NCBI RefSeq assembly: GCF_020622345.1
Contig: NZ_JACNMO010000012.1
Coordinates: 1-64,000 of the forward strand
Direction: 5' to 3'
Length of the DNA: 64,000 nt
Source of the DNA: Roseobacter weihaiensis
GTDB lineage: Bacteria; Pseudomonadota; Alphaproteobacteria; Rhodobacterales; Rhodobacteraceae
Of this stretch, positions 50,346 to 59,928 are shown piece by piece. Under the pieces are notes generated by a model. It was not told the DNA's origin. It made no database searches and worked only from the letters and a program-made list of their open reading frames with translations. Numbering within the stretch: position 1 is the first letter of the stretch; each line of letters begins with the position of its first letter. Made by a program: the position numbers and the translations under genes.

Positions 50346-50999
50346 ATGATGATCGACCCTTTGACCCTTGCTGCGTTTTCACTTGCAGTGGTCCTGTTGG
50401 CAATAACGCCTGGCCCGGATCTTTTTTTGATTGTTGGCCGCGGATTGTCTCAGGGACGCGGTGCTGCGATTTACACCGCGTTGGGTTTTTTTCTTGCTGG
50501 CGCAGTGCAAGTGCCGCTGCTTGCTTTCGGTTTGGCGACCCTTGTGGCCAACAGCCCGCTGGTCTTTGATCTGATCCGCTACGCTGGCGGTGCCTACCTT
50601 ATTTGGCGCGGCCTCAAAATGCTCTTCGGATCGGTCTATACCCCGACAGGGGAAGGATCAGCCGTATCCCCCGGCACTGCAATCAGAGAAGGTTTCATCG
50701 CCAGCCTCGCAAACCCCAAGGGCCATGTCTTCATGCTGGCTTTTCTTCCGCAGTTTGTTGATCCGGGGGCCGGATCGGTGTCGATGCAGTTCATAATCCT
50801 CGGCCTGGTGATGCGGACGGTGGCACTCGCTGTTGAAGTGAGCTTGGCTGCGTTCTCTGGCACGATCGGTATGTTCCTGAGACGGTCGCGCCGCGCACGC
50901 GCCTCTTTGGAGCGTGCGGCTGGATTGTTGATTGTTGCTGTGGGGGTCCGGCTCATGCTTCTGGAAAACCCTGCGGAGCTTCGGCAAGATCCCAGATGA
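50346..50999 (+). CDS. LysE/RhtB-family amino-acid exporter
   Basis: A 217-residue inner-membrane exporter with about six helices. The family signature is clear: LAITPGPDLFLIVGRGLSQG, RYAGGAYLIWRGLKMLFGS and FIASLANPKGHVFMLAFLPQ, followed by FVDPGAG. It probably exports amino acids such as homoserine, threonine or lysine. Substrate cannot be predicted. It stands alone, 346 bases upstream in the same orientation as purL's region but separated by 682 bases. Confidence 0.85.
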   Translation: MMIDPLTLAAFSLAVVLLAITPGPDLFLIVGRGLSQGRGAAIYTALGFFLAGAVQVPLLAFGLATLVANSPLVFDLIRYAGGAYLIWRGLKMLFGSVYTPTGEGSAVSPGTAIREGFIASLANPKGHVFMLAFLPQFVDPGAGSVSMQFIILGLVMRTVALAVEVSLAAFSGTIGMFLRRSRRARASLERAAGLLIVAVGVRLMLLENPAELRQDPR

Positions 51000-51681
51000 G
51001 CCGATACCTGTGCAAGATGCAGCATCGGTCATTCTGGGCCGATTCTGTTGAAAAACTCGTAAGTCTAACAATGATATTTTTCTGCCAGAATCCGTTGCAG
51101 CAGCCAAATTGGAACTGAGTGTCCGGTTAGGCCTCTGAGAGCCTCAGATATTGCCAACTCTGGTCTTAGGCCGACCCCCTCGACGAATTTCCAGAACGGC
51201 TTTCTATGGGCAAGTTTTTCAGCTATTTCCACGATAACCAGAGTTTTTCAACAAAATCAGCTCGAACCAGCCGTTCCATGCGCCAGGCACGAGGAGCCGC
51301 ATTCCCCGCTCGGGTCACCCCTTTTTGAAAGGTCAAAAAATCTGGCAAAAAGGATCAGCGCACTGGCCAAAAGGCGGGCAACCTACGGGGCCCGTCGCCC
51401 TCCCCTCAGGATGTGTCAGGGCAAAGGCAGGCCGCCCTTGGCATACATGAAAGGGCTCATCCGCTCGCGCCTCTTCACAACACCCCCCGTGACGACTTTT
51501 GGCAACGGGCTGCCAACCGCCCTGTTACGGGCCCAACGCCTATAATCTGCTGCGGATTGCGGTGAACGCCCCACACCGTGACTGTGTTCTTGGGCTGAAC
51601 ATCCAAGCGCCCCCTTTTCCCCAAGCGCTCCCCCCTGTAAGAGGACGGCACCAATTGCCAGCCCGGGGGACGTAAAGGCCT
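51000..51681. other. Intergenic region before purL, holding a MITE-like element
   Basis: 682 bases without a gene. The left third contains a 229-base element bounded by 23-bp inverted repeats, described separately. The rest, to 51681, should hold the purL promoter. The Shine-Dalgarno for purL is only weak (GGGGGACGTAAAGG region), and no riboswitch fold was recognised. Confidence 0.5.
51036..51264. mobile_element. MITE-like element with 23-bp terminal inverted repeats
   Basis: The left end GGGCCGATTCTGTTGAAAAAC (51036 on; repeat ends at 51058) is matched in inverted orientation at 51242-51264 with three mismatches over 23 positions. The 229-base unit has no transposase open frame. GATTxTGTTGAAAAACTC-type ends belong to common DDE insertion sequences, so this is probably a non-autonomous derivative or a deleted copy. 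No convincing target-site duplication was found. Confidence 0.6.
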
Positions 51682-53841
51682 ATGCAAGAGCCTGCCATCA
51701 CACCAGACCTGATCGCCAGCCACGGGCTGAGCCCGGATGAATACGCGCGTATTCTGCAGATCGTGGGCCGGGAGCCGAGCTTTACCGAACTGGGTATCTT
51801 TTCGGCCATGTGGAACGAGCATTGCTCGTACAAATCCTCCAAGAAGTGGCTGCGCACCCTGCCCACGACGGGCCCGCAGGTCATCTGCGGCCCCGGTGAA
51901 AACGCGGGCGTGGTCGATATCGGCGACGGGCAGGCGGTGGTCTTCAAGATGGAAAGCCACAACCACCCCTCCTACATCGAACCCTATCAGGGAGCGGCCA
52001 CCGGCATGGGCGGCATCCTGCGGGATGTGTTTACCATGGGCGCGCGTCCCGTGGCAGCCATGAACTCCCTGAGCTTTGGGGAACCCTCCCACCCCAAGAC
52101 CCGGCAATTGGTCAACGGCGTGGTCGAGGGCATCGGCGGCTATGGCAACTGCTTTGGCGTGCCGACCGTGGGGGGTGAGGTGCGCTTTGATCCCGCCTAT
52201 AACGGCAACTGCCTGGTCAATGCCTTCGCCGCAGGCCTCGCGGATGCGGACAAGATTTTCTATTCTGCCGCCTCCGGTGTCGGCATGCCGGTGGTCTATC
52301 TGGGGGCCAAGACGGGCCGCGATGGCGTCGGCGGGGCCACCATGGCCTCGGCCGAATTCGACGACACAATCGAAGAAAAGCGCCCCACCGTGCAGGTCGG
52401 CGACCCCTTCACCGAAAAACGTCTGATGGAAGCCACACTGGAGCTGATGCAGACCGGGGCGGTGATTTCCATTCAGGACATGGGGGCGGCTGGCCTGACC
52501 TGTTCGGCGGTGGAGATGGGCGACAAGGGCAACCTCGGCGTCCGGCTCGATCTGGAAAACGTACCGGTGCGCGAAGAAGCGATGACCGCCTATGAAATGA
52601 TGCTGTCGGAATCTCAGGAACGCATGCTCATGGTCTTGCGCCCCGAACTGGAGACGGAGGCCAAGGCGGTCTTTGACAAATGGGACCTTGATTTCGCTAT
52701 CGTGGGCGAGACCGTCGCCGAAGACCGCTTTCTCGTCCTCTATAATGGTGAGGTCAAAGCCGACCTGCCGCTCAAGACACTTGCCGGGACAGCACCGGAA
52801 TACGACCGGCCCTGGGTTGAGACGCCCTGCGCGCCGCCGCTGGCGGAGGTTCCGGCTGTCGATCCCATCGACGGGCTGCGGGCGCTGATCACCAGCCCGA
52901 ATTATGCCGCCAAGGAATGGGTATATACCCAATACGACACCATGGTGATGGCCGATACGGTGCGCATTCCCGGCATCGGCGCGGGCATTATCCGGGTGCA
53001 TGGCACCGACAAGGCGCTCGCGTTCACCTCGGATGTCACCCCGCGCTACGTCAAGGCCAACCCCGTCGAAGGCGGCAAGCAGGCCGTGGCCGAGGCCTAC
53101 CGCAACCTTTCGGCGGTCGGGGCCAAACCTCTGGCGACGACGGATAACCTCAACTTCGGCAACCCCGAAAAGCCCGAAATCATGGGCCAGTTCGTCGGGG
53201 CCATCAAAGGCATCGGTGAGGCCGTGGCCGCTTTGGACATGCCGATCGTGTCGGGCAATGTCTCACTTTACAACGAAACGGACGGGGCCGCGATCCTGCC
53301 CACGCCGACCATTGGGGCGGTCGGTCTGATCGACAGTCTGGAGGGTATCATCGGGTGCGATGTGCGCGACGGCCACGTAGCGCTCGTGCTGGGAGAGACC
53401 ACAGGCCATCTGGGCCAATCCGCCCTTCTGGCCGAGGTCTACAACCGCATCGAAGGGGACGCCCCGCCGGTCGATCTGGCGCTCGAAAAAGCGCATGGGG
53501 ATTTCATCCGCGCCAACCGCGCCCATATCAAGGCCTGCACCGATCTGTCCGATGGCGGGCTGGCGCTGGCCGCCTTCGAGATGGCAGAGGCAGCGGGCGT
53601 CGGGCTCTGTCTGGAGGCGGGCGACACGGCCACGCTCTTTGGCGAGGATCAGGGGCGTTATCTGATCGCGTGCAATTTCGATCAGGCCGAGGCCTTGATG
53701 ATTGCCGCCAACACAGCAGGCGTGACGCTGCAGACGGTGGGCAAATTTACCGGCGACACCGTGTGGCTGGGCCATGCCAGCGCGCCCCTGGCGGAGCTGT
53801 CAGCCACCTTCCGTGAAAGCTTTGCCAACGCGGTCGCCTGA
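51682..53841 (+). CDS. purL: Phosphoribosylformylglycinamidine synthase subunit II
   Basis: A 719-residue enzyme of purine synthesis that converts FGAR to FGAM using ATP and ammonia passed from PurQ. It is the small (PurL) form typical of alphaproteobacteria. Landmarks are [20 protein letters not shown] near the N-terminus, [20 protein letters not shown] with the catalytic His region, [36 protein letters not shown], and the second ATP-grasp-like half ([40 protein letters not shown]). Length matches the family. The purQ/purS partners are not in the window. It converges on coxE; the two stops are three bases apart. Confidence 0.95.
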   Translation: MQEPAITPDLIASHGLSPDEYARILQIVGREPSFTELGIFSAMWNEHCSYKSSKKWLRTLPTTGPQVICGPGENAGVVDIGDGQAVVFKMESHNHPSYIEPYQGAATGMGGILRDVFTMGARPVAAMNSLSFGEPSHPKTRQLVNGVVEGIGGYGNCFGVPTVGGEVRFDPAYNGNCLVNAFAAGLADADKIFYSAASGVGMPVVYLGAKTGRDGVGGATMASAEFDDTIEEKRPTVQVGDPFTEKRLMEATLELMQTGAVISIQDMGAAGLTCSAVEMGDKGNLGVRLDLENVPVREEAMTAYEMMLSESQERMLMVLRPELETEAKAVFDKWDLDFAIVGETVAEDRFLVLYNGEVKADLPLKTLAGTAPEYDRPWVETPCAPPLAEVPAVDPIDGLRALITSPNYAAKEWVYTQYDTMVMADTVRIPGIGAGIIRVHGTDKALAFTSDVTPRYVKANPVEGGKQAVAEAYRNLSAVGAKPLATTDNLNFGNPEKPEIMGQFVGAIKGIGEAVAALDMPIVSGNVSLYNETDGAAILPTPTIGAVGLIDSLEGIIGCDVRDGHVALVLGETTGHLGQSALLAEVYNRIEGDAPPVDLALEKAHGDFIRANRAHIKACTDLSDGGLALAAFEMAEAAGVGLCLEAGDTATLFGEDQGRYLIACNFDQAEALMIAANTAGVTLQTVGKFTGDTVWLGHASAPLAELSATFRESFANAVA

Positions 53842-53844
53842 CCG

Positions 53845-55104
53845 TCAGGCCGCGCCGAGCATCTGCATCAGGCGCGCCTTTTCGCCTGTGTCCTCGCGCT
53901 GCGAGATCGCGGCCCCCAGCTCTTCGAGCGAGGCGATGGAATGGCCTGCGCGAAAGCTGTCCACATGGGGCAGCATCGCGCCGATCCCGCGCGCCTTGGG
54001 CGCAAAGCCTTCCCAGCGCAAGAGCGGGTTCAGCCAGATCAGCCGCCGCGAGGACAGATGCAGCCGCTGCATCTGATGCGCCAGCCGGTCCGGGTCGTCA
54101 CGGTCGAGCCCATCCGTGATCAGCAGCACGACCGCGCCCTGCCCCATCACCCGGCGCGACCAGGTGCGGTTGAACGCCTCCAGACCGGCCCCGATGCGCG
54201 TGCCGCCTTCCCAGTCCTGTGCCTCCGCCCCCGCCGCGGCAAGGGCTGCATCCACATCCCGCTGGCGCAGATGCCGGGTAATGTTCGTCAACCGGGTGCC
54301 AAAGGTAAACGCATGCACCCGGGCCCAGCCCGCCCCTTTCTCATTTGCCACCGCATGCAGAAAATGCAGCACCATGCGGCTGTACTGGCTCATCGAGCCC
54401 GAGATATCGCAGAGCACCACGAGGTTCGGCCAGCGCGGGCGGGGCGTTTTGAGCATGATGCGCTGCATCTCTCCGCCCTGCCGCATGGCGGCCCGCAACG
54501 TGCGCGCAGCGTCAACCCGCGAGCCGATCAGGCTGGCCTGCCCGCGACGCGACGGGATCGGTTTCACCGGCAGCATGAGCCGGGCAATCATCCGCTTGGC
54601 CTGCGCCATCTCTGCGGTGCTCATCTGTTCAAAGTCGAGGGTTCTCAAACGTTCCTGCGATGACATCGTGAGGCTGGCATCGATCTCAACCTGCGCCTCC
54701 TCGTCCCCCTCTTTCTCAGCGATATCAGGGGCTTCGGCGCCATCCAGCAGCGCTTCGGCGGCGCGCTTCTCAGCCGATTGCGCCTTACGTTCTTCCTGCA
54801 CGCCGCGCACTGCCGGGATCATCATCGACATCATATGCTCCAGATACCGCGGATCGCGCCAATAGAGCCGAAAGACCTGGGCAAAGGTCGCCCGCTGCTC
54901 GGGTTTGTTCACAAAGCAGGCATGCAGAATCCAGTAAAAGTCGCGCCTTTCGGTAAAACCCGCGACCTCGACCGCCCGGATGGCATCGATGACACGCCCC
55001 GGCCCGATGGGCAGCCCCGCCCGGCGCAGGGCGCGGGCAAAATGGGTGATATTGCCCGCCAGCTTTGGGTTCTCGGGCAGTTCGAGGGGGGCGTATTCAG
55101 GCAT
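53845..55104 (-). CDS. VWA-domain protein, CoxE-like
   Basis: A 419-residue CoxE-type protein with a C-terminal von Willebrand A fold. The metal-ion adhesion site is visible as LVVLCDISGSMSQYSRMVLH (DxSxS), with GGTRIGAGLEAFNRTW and LITDGLDRDDPDRLA as the second and third motifs. The N-terminal half is helical (LVxF-type ITHFARALRRAGLPIGPGRV). It works with a MoxR-type AAA ATPase, here two genes upstream; such pairs remodel or insert metals into partner enzymes, as CoxD/CoxE do for CO dehydrogenase. No molybdenum enzyme is in the window, so the client is unknown. The start MPEYAPLELPENPK overlaps the previous gene by eight bases. Confidence 0.8.
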   Translation of the reverse strand: MPEYAPLELPENPKLAGNITHFARALRRAGLPIGPGRVIDAIRAVEVAGFTERRDFYWILHACFVNKPEQRATFAQVFRLYWRDPRYLEHMMSMMIPAVRGVQEERKAQSAEKRAAEALLDGAEAPDIAEKEGDEEAQVEIDASLTMSSQERLRTLDFEQMSTAEMAQAKRMIARLMLPVKPIPSRRGQASLIGSRVDAARTLRAAMRQGGEMQRIMLKTPRPRWPNLVVLCDISGSMSQYSRMVLHFLHAVANEKGAGWARVHAFTFGTRLTNITRHLRQRDVDAALAAAGAEAQDWEGGTRIGAGLEAFNRTWSRRVMGQGAVVLLITDGLDRDDPDRLAHQMQRLHLSSRRLIWLNPLLRWEGFAPKARGIGAMLPHVDSFRAGHSIASLEELGAAISQREDTGEKARLMQMLGAA

Positions 55105-55651
55105 CGCATTCCTGTGCATCAAGACCGAGACGTCGGGCAATCTCCACCGCCGCCGCGTCCGGCGACAGGTCCGTCACATCGACAGATATCGCGCCTGCCG
55201 GTCGCAACAGGATGCAATCGGCGCGCAGGCGCTCCAGCACCTCCGGCCGCATCAGCTTGCTGCGCGCAGCCCGGGCCGGATCCATCAGACGTCGCTGGTT
55301 TTCGTCCTTCGCAATTGTTAGCGTAAAGGCGCGCAGGGGGGCGTTGCGGGCGGCAGCCAATGCCTCCGTCGGCGCAAAAAGCGCGCGGTCATCGGGCGTC
55401 TCTTCCAAAGCATCGGTAACAATTATCGGGACATTGGCAGGCAGATCCTGAGCCTCCCGATAGATCAGCGCGCGCAGCTCAATCCGAAATGGCGCGTGCC
55501 TCGGATCAGACCGGTCATAAACCGCATTGGCGGGATCGAGCGCCAGATGATTGTGCAAGAGCCGCCCACCAATCCGCCCTGCAAGAGCCCGGCCAATCGT
55601 GTACTTCCCCGCCCCCGGCCAACTGCAAAGATGAATAAGCGGTGCGACCAC
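55097..55651 (-). CDS. Small P-loop kinase-like protein
   Basis: A 184-residue protein of the AAA_33/nucleotide-kinase type. A P-loop lies near the N-terminus: LCSWPGAGKYTIGRALAGRI (GAGKYT, with Tyr in place of Ser). Further on come HNHLALDPANAVYDRSDPRH, VPIIVTDALEETPDDRALFA and ENQRRLMDPARAARSKLMRP. The GTG at 55651, just after the moxR stop, is chosen; an ATG start further up would overlap moxR by 56 codons. It is sandwiched between moxR and coxE and overlaps coxE, so the three are co-transcribed. The phosphate acceptor is unknown. Confidence 0.65.
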   Translation of the reverse strand: MVAPLIHLCSWPGAGKYTIGRALAGRIGGRLLHNHLALDPANAVYDRSDPRHAPFRIELRALIYREAQDLPANVPIIVTDALEETPDDRALFAPTEALAAARNAPLRAFTLTIAKDENQRRLMDPARAARSKLMRPEVLERLRADCILLRPAGAISVDVTDLSPDAAAVEIARRLGLDAQECDA

Positions 55652-55653
55652 GT

Positions 55654-56562
55654 CTACGCAGGCTCCAACGATGCTTTGACCTGATCGAGGATGCGCTTCG
55701 CCTCGGAGCCCTGCAGCTTCTGGATGTCGTCCTGGTATTTCAGGATGGCACCCAGCGTATCGGCAATGACCTCGGGGCTGAGGGTGACCACATCCAGCGC
55801 CAGCAGGCATTTCGCCCAATCGATGGTTTCGGCCACACCGGGCTTCTTGAAGAGATCCTCCGTGCGCAGAGCCTGCACGAAGGCCACCACCTCGCGGCTC
55901 AGGCTGGCCGCCGCTTCCGGCGCGCGGGCAGTCAGAATCTCCATCTCGCGGTCAAAGTCAGGATAATCCACCCAGTGATAAAGACAGCGCCGCTTAAGCG
56001 CATCATGCACCTCGCGGGTGCGGTTCGAGGTCAGGATCACGATGGGCGGCTCGGGTGCCTTGATGGTGCCAAGCTCCGGAATGGTGACCTGAAAATCGCT
56101 CAGCGCTTCGAGCAGGAAGGCCTCAAAGGGTTCATCGGTGCGGTCCAACTCGTCAATCAGCAGGACCGGCGCACCCTGCTCATCCGGTCGCATCGCCTGC
56201 AGCAAGGGCCGTTCGATCAGGTAGTCATCGCTGAAAAGTTCTGCCTGCAAGGCCGTGCGCGACGTGCTCTGCGTGGCCTCTGCGGTGCGGATCGCCACCA
56301 TCTGCGCGGGGAAGTTCCACTCATAGACAGCACTCGACGCATCCAGCCCCTCGTAGCATTGCAGCCGGATCAGACGGCGGTTCAGGCCACTGGCCAGCGC
56401 CTTGGCAATCTCGGTCTTGCCGACCCCGGCCTCGCCCTCCAGAAACAGCGGACGGCCCAGGCGCAACGCCAGAAACACCACCGTGCCGAGCGCGCGCCCG
56501 CAGACATACCCCTGCCCGGCCAACATCTCTTGCACGGCGTCGATTGTCTCGGGTCTGGTCAT
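55654..56562 (-). CDS. MoxR-family AAA ATPase (CoxD-like)
   Basis: A 302-residue ATPase. Walker A is FLEGEAGVGKTEIAKALASG, Walker B VLLIDELDRTDEPFEAFLLE, sensor 1 PIVILTSNRTREVHDALKRR, and the family-typical YEGLDASSAVYEWNFPAQMV follows. The start MTRPETIDAVQEMLAGQGY is used; an 11-residue extension exists. It heads an operon with the P-loop kinase and the VWA protein. MoxR/VWA pairs act as chaperones for metal-enzyme maturation. Confidence 0.88.
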   Translation of the reverse strand: MTRPETIDAVQEMLAGQGYVCGRALGTVVFLALRLGRPLFLEGEAGVGKTEIAKALASGLNRRLIRLQCYEGLDASSAVYEWNFPAQMVAIRTAEATQSTSRTALQAELFSDDYLIERPLLQAMRPDEQGAPVLLIDELDRTDEPFEAFLLEALSDFQVTIPELGTIKAPEPPIVILTSNRTREVHDALKRRCLYHWVDYPDFDREMEILTARAPEAAASLSREVVAFVQALRTEDLFKKPGVAETIDWAKCLLALDVVTLSPEVIADTLGAILKYQDDIQKLQGSEAKRILDQVKASLEPA

Positions 56563-56712
56563 GCTGGCTCCTGCGCTTTGACAGCCAGACTGCACCCTCA
56601 GCGCGGGGCGTCAACCGTTGATGACACCGTCACCCGCACCTCAATTGACCAAAAACCCGGAAACTGCCATGCTGACGGGCACATTAGCGCCGCAGGCAGG
56701 CACGGGCATTTC

Positions 56713-57807
56713 ATGACACAAACCGATGACTGGCAGGCTGCCGACAGCCCCCTCAACTGCCTTGCTGTCCTGACCGTGCGCAATGAGGCTGCCTTTCTGC
56801 TGGAATGGCTGGCCCATCACCACGCGGTGGGCTTCAACCGGTTTCTGGTCTTCTCCAATGACTGCCAGGATGGCACCGACGTAATGCTCGACCGGCTGCA
56901 GGACATGGGCTGGCTGACGCATCTGCGCAACGACGGCCCCTATCATGACCGTGGGATACAATTCACAGCCCTCAAGGCCGCGCAGCGCCACCCGCTGGTG
57001 AAAGAAGCGGATTGGATCCTGCCCCTCGACATCGACGAGTTCGTCACGATCAAGACCGGGGATCACACGCTGCCGGCCCTGCTGGCCGCCCTGCCCGAGG
57101 CCACCGCCATCACGCTGACCTGGCGGCTTTTTGGCAATGCGGGCCAGATCGCGTATCAGGACGCCCCTGTCACGGAGGTCTTTACGCACTGCGCGCCGGA
57201 GGTCATTCACTGGCCCTGGCGCGCGGCGATGTTCAAAACACTCTACAAAAACGATGGCACCTACCGTGCGCTTGGGGTGCACCGCCCCCGCGCGCCTCGG
57301 GCGGACAGGCTGGAGGCGGCGAGATGGTTTGACGGTCAGGGGCGCGCGCTGCACGAGACCTTCAAAACGCGGCGCATCTTTTCTGACTATGGGCAGCCCA
57401 ACCACGGGCTTGTCCAGCTCAACCACTATCCCTTGGGAGCGATGGAAAGCTTTGTGCTGAAGGCGGATCGCGGGCGGGCCGTGCATGCGCAGGATCGGCT
57501 CGGGCTGGATTATTGGGTTGAGCGGAATTTCAACATGGAGACAGACACCTCAATCCACGCATTGTCTTCGGAAATGCAGGCAACCCGGACCGCGCTCTTG
57601 TCGGATAGGGTGTTGAATGACCTGCACCAAAGCGCGGTGGCCTGGCGGCGGTCTCGTTTTAACCAACTGATGCGTCAGGATCTTTTCCGGGCGCTCTACG
57701 GAAGGCTGCTCATGGCGGCGCCTTCCCGCCTCGTCCCCGTGCATGCCGCGCGAAGTATGCTAAACTTTGGATTGAGCGAAACTGATTCTAATCCCGCTGT
57801 GCGTTAG
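56713..57807 (+). CDS. Glycosyltransferase family 2-type protein
   Basis: A 364-residue protein of the GT2-like / DUF23-related group. The N-terminal nucleotide-sugar fold reads LAVLTVRNEAAFLLEWLAHH, HAVGFNRFLVFSNDCQDGTD, with the DxD-like metal site in WILPLDIDEFVTIKTGD. HWPWRAAMFKTLYKNDGTYR and LVQLNHYPLGAMESFVLKAD are typical later blocks. There is no membrane helix, so it is probably cytosolic or peripheral and may build surface glycans. The start at 56713 is chosen; the open frame continues far upstream but that is antisense to moxR. It is followed by the gene at 57890. Confidence 0.8.
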   Translation: MTQTDDWQAADSPLNCLAVLTVRNEAAFLLEWLAHHHAVGFNRFLVFSNDCQDGTDVMLDRLQDMGWLTHLRNDGPYHDRGIQFTALKAAQRHPLVKEADWILPLDIDEFVTIKTGDHTLPALLAALPEATAITLTWRLFGNAGQIAYQDAPVTEVFTHCAPEVIHWPWRAAMFKTLYKNDGTYRALGVHRPRAPRADRLEAARWFDGQGRALHETFKTRRIFSDYGQPNHGLVQLNHYPLGAMESFVLKADRGRAVHAQDRLGLDYWVERNFNMETDTSIHALSSEMQATRTALLSDRVLNDLHQSAVAWRRSRFNQLMRQDLFRALYGRLLMAAPSRLVPVHAARSMLNFGLSETDSNPAVR

Positions 57808-57889
57808 CCGACGGTCATCACGAACCCTGGATCGCCACCAGATGCATCGGCGCGGTACCTGCCGTGTCTCAAGGATAAGGACAGGCGCG

Positions 57890-58816
57890 ATGCCGGACGC
57901 AACATTCAGAGTTGGACCCTCGCTGCGGGATTTCAAAAAGTCGGATTGGATCGCCGAGGTCAGCGCGCTTTTGGACTATGACGGCTATCTGGCCCACCTT
58001 GGCGACCGGCATCTGGCGGCCTATACCGAACAGAGCAAAACCCTGATCGTCACCTTTGAGACACTGCAGGGGATACAGGCGCTCTCCCCCACCGCGCTGC
58101 CGCTGGGATGGGCGCTTGTCGAGGCCAGGAGGTGGTCCCATCTGGGGATCATAAGCGATGGCGACACCTGGTTCCGGGACGCTGCCGTCTACGGCTATTT
58201 CGACCGCCTGGTGGATGATGGCTTTTTCGATGGCTTTGACCGCGTGCTTTTCTATGGGGCGGGCCCCTGCGGATACGCGGCGGCGGCTTTCTCGGTGGCC
58301 GCTCCCGGTGCCCGCGTGCTCGCGATCCAACCGCAGGCCACGCTCGCACCGGATCTGACGGAATGGGATAAGCGCTTTGTGGAAAAACGACGGCTGAATT
58401 TCACGGACCGCTACGCCTTTGCCCCCGATATGCTGGAGGCCGCCGCGGAGGCTCATATCCTTTATGATCCCACGCAACTCGAAGATGCGATGCATGCGGC
58501 ACTCTTTACCCGGTCGAATGTCACCAAGCTGCGGGTACCCCATATGGGCGCGACCCTTCAGACCGATCTGCTGCAGATGGCCCTGCTGTTCAGCCTGATT
58601 GAAGCGGCGCAAGAAGGTCGACTTACCCGCCAGGTCTTTGCCAGCCTGATGCGGGCGCGCCGCAACCACCTGCCCTACCTGCGGCGCTTGCTGTCCCGTC
58701 TGGATGCAAAGGACCGCCGGGGGTTGGCCCAGCTGCTCTGCCAGAACGTCACCGCGCGCATGTCGGCCCCGCGATTTGCCCGCCGGTTGCAGCGCAAGAC
58801 CGCAGAACGGGCGTAG
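57890..58816 (+). CDS. Alpha/beta-hydrolase-like protein of unknown role, 308 aa
   Basis: Not assigned to a known enzyme. A conserved-looking central block (DRVLFYGAGPCGYAAAAFSV; APGARVLAIQPQATLAPDLT) resembles an alpha/beta-hydrolase nucleophile elbow (YGSSMGGYAA type), but the Ser is replaced by Gly in GAGPCGY. A nearby Asp (ISDGDTWFRD) and late His (LRVPHMGATLQ) match the order of the remaining triad positions. It has a helical Arg-rich C-terminus. The start MPDATFRVGPSLRDFKKSDW is chosen; 16 more residues are possible. It follows the glycosyltransferase by 82 bases in the same direction, so the two may act together. Confidence 0.55.
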   Translation: MPDATFRVGPSLRDFKKSDWIAEVSALLDYDGYLAHLGDRHLAAYTEQSKTLIVTFETLQGIQALSPTALPLGWALVEARRWSHLGIISDGDTWFRDAAVYGYFDRLVDDGFFDGFDRVLFYGAGPCGYAAAAFSVAAPGARVLAIQPQATLAPDLTEWDKRFVEKRRLNFTDRYAFAPDMLEAAAEAHILYDPTQLEDAMHAALFTRSNVTKLRVPHMGATLQTDLLQMALLFSLIEAAQEGRLTRQVFASLMRARRNHLPYLRRLLSRLDAKDRRGLAQLLCQNVTARMSAPRFARRLQRKTAERA

Positions 58817-58854
58817 CTCTGGCGCTGAAGCCGGCACTGTGCTAGCGCATCGGC

Positions 58855-59889
58855 ATGACTGAGACGCTAACGATAAGACGCCCCGACGACTGGCACCTGC
58901 ATCTGCGCGACGGTGACATGCTCCGGGCCGTGCTGCCCGCCACCGCCGCCCATTTTGCCCGTGCCATCATCATGCCCAATCTGGTGCCGCCCGTGGTCAC
59001 CTTTGCGCAGGCCAGAGCCTATCACGCCCGCATCCTGGATGCGCTGCCGCAGGACGCAGATTTCACACCGCTGATGACGCTCTATCTGACCGAGGACACC
59101 GACCCCGATGACGTGGCAGCGGCCGCTGAAAGTGGTCTGGTGCACGCGGTCAAGCTCTACCCCGCCGGGGCCACGACCAATTCAGCCAGTGGCGTGCAGA
59201 ACTTCGACAGCATCCGCGCCGTGCTTGAGCGTATGGCCGAGATCGGCCTGCCGCTCTGCGTGCACGGCGAGGTGACGGAGGCGGAGATCGACATCTTTGA
59301 CCGCGAGGCTGTTTTCATCGACCGTGTGCTCGATCCGATCCGCCGGGCCACGCCGGGCCTGCGCGTGGTGATGGAGCATATCACGACCCGCAATGCCGTG
59401 GACTACGCGCGCGCCCAGGATGGCACGTTGGCCGCCACGATCACGACGCACCATCTGGTCATCAACCGCAACCACATTCTCGCCGGTGGGATCAAACCGC
59501 ATTACTACTGCCTGCCGGTGGCCAAACGTGAAGAGCACCGGCTGGCCCTGCGGGCTGCCGCCACCTCGGGCGAGCCGCGCTTTTTCCTTGGCACCGATTC
59601 CGCGCCCCATACGGACGCCAACAAGCTGTTGCCCTGCGGCTGCGCGGGCTGTTTTACCGCTCTCAATACCATGTCGATCCTGGCACAGGTCTTCGAGGAT
59701 GACGGCGCGCTGGACAAGCTTGAGGGCTTTACCTCGCTGCACGGCCCGGCCTTTTACCGCCTGCCCGTCAACGGGGATGACATCACCCTGGAAAAGACCG
59801 CCCCCACCCTGCCCGCACAGATCGAGACCGCGGAGGGCCCGGTGACGGTCTTTGATCCGGGATTTGATCTGAAATGGCGGGTTGTCTGA
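58855..59889 (+). CDS. pyrC: Dihydroorotase
   Basis: A 344-residue zinc amidohydrolase of pyrimidine synthesis that closes carbamoyl-aspartate to dihydroorotate. It is the class II (E. coli-type) form. Metal ligands are visible as His14 and His16 ([13 protein letters not shown]), the carboxylated Lys in [14 protein letters not shown], His in LCVHGEVTE and VVMEHITT, and the Asp in [14 protein letters not shown]. The start is 38 bases after the preceding stop. It is followed by pyrE after 39 bases, so the two pyrimidine genes are probably co-transcribed. Confidence 0.95.
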   Translation: MTETLTIRRPDDWHLHLRDGDMLRAVLPATAAHFARAIIMPNLVPPVVTFAQARAYHARILDALPQDADFTPLMTLYLTEDTDPDDVAAAAESGLVHAVKLYPAGATTNSASGVQNFDSIRAVLERMAEIGLPLCVHGEVTEAEIDIFDREAVFIDRVLDPIRRATPGLRVVMEHITTRNAVDYARAQDGTLAATITTHHLVINRNHILAGGIKPHYYCLPVAKREEHRLALRAAATSGEPRFFLGTDSAPHTDANKLLPCGCAGCFTALNTMSILAQVFEDDGALDKLEGFTSLHGPAFYRLPVNGDDITLEKTAPTLPAQIETAEGPVTVFDPGFDLKWRVV

Positions 59890-59928
59890 GCCCGATCGCC
59901 CTGAAACCTACTCTATGAGGAAGACGAG

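Noticed and set aside
51475-53001. 508-codon minus-strand frame opposite purL
   Set aside because: His/Gly/Arg-rich antisense by-product of a GC-rich, highly conserved gene.
53836-53850. Palindrome GCCTGACCGTCAGGC between purL and coxE as a terminator
   Set aside because: The loop would be one base and no T-run follows on either strand. The symmetry mostly reflects the two convergent stop codons.
55642-56712. Plus-strand frame extending the glycosyltransferase upstream
   Set aside because: It runs antisense through the whole moxR gene, whose motifs are unmistakable. The extension has no domain of its own.
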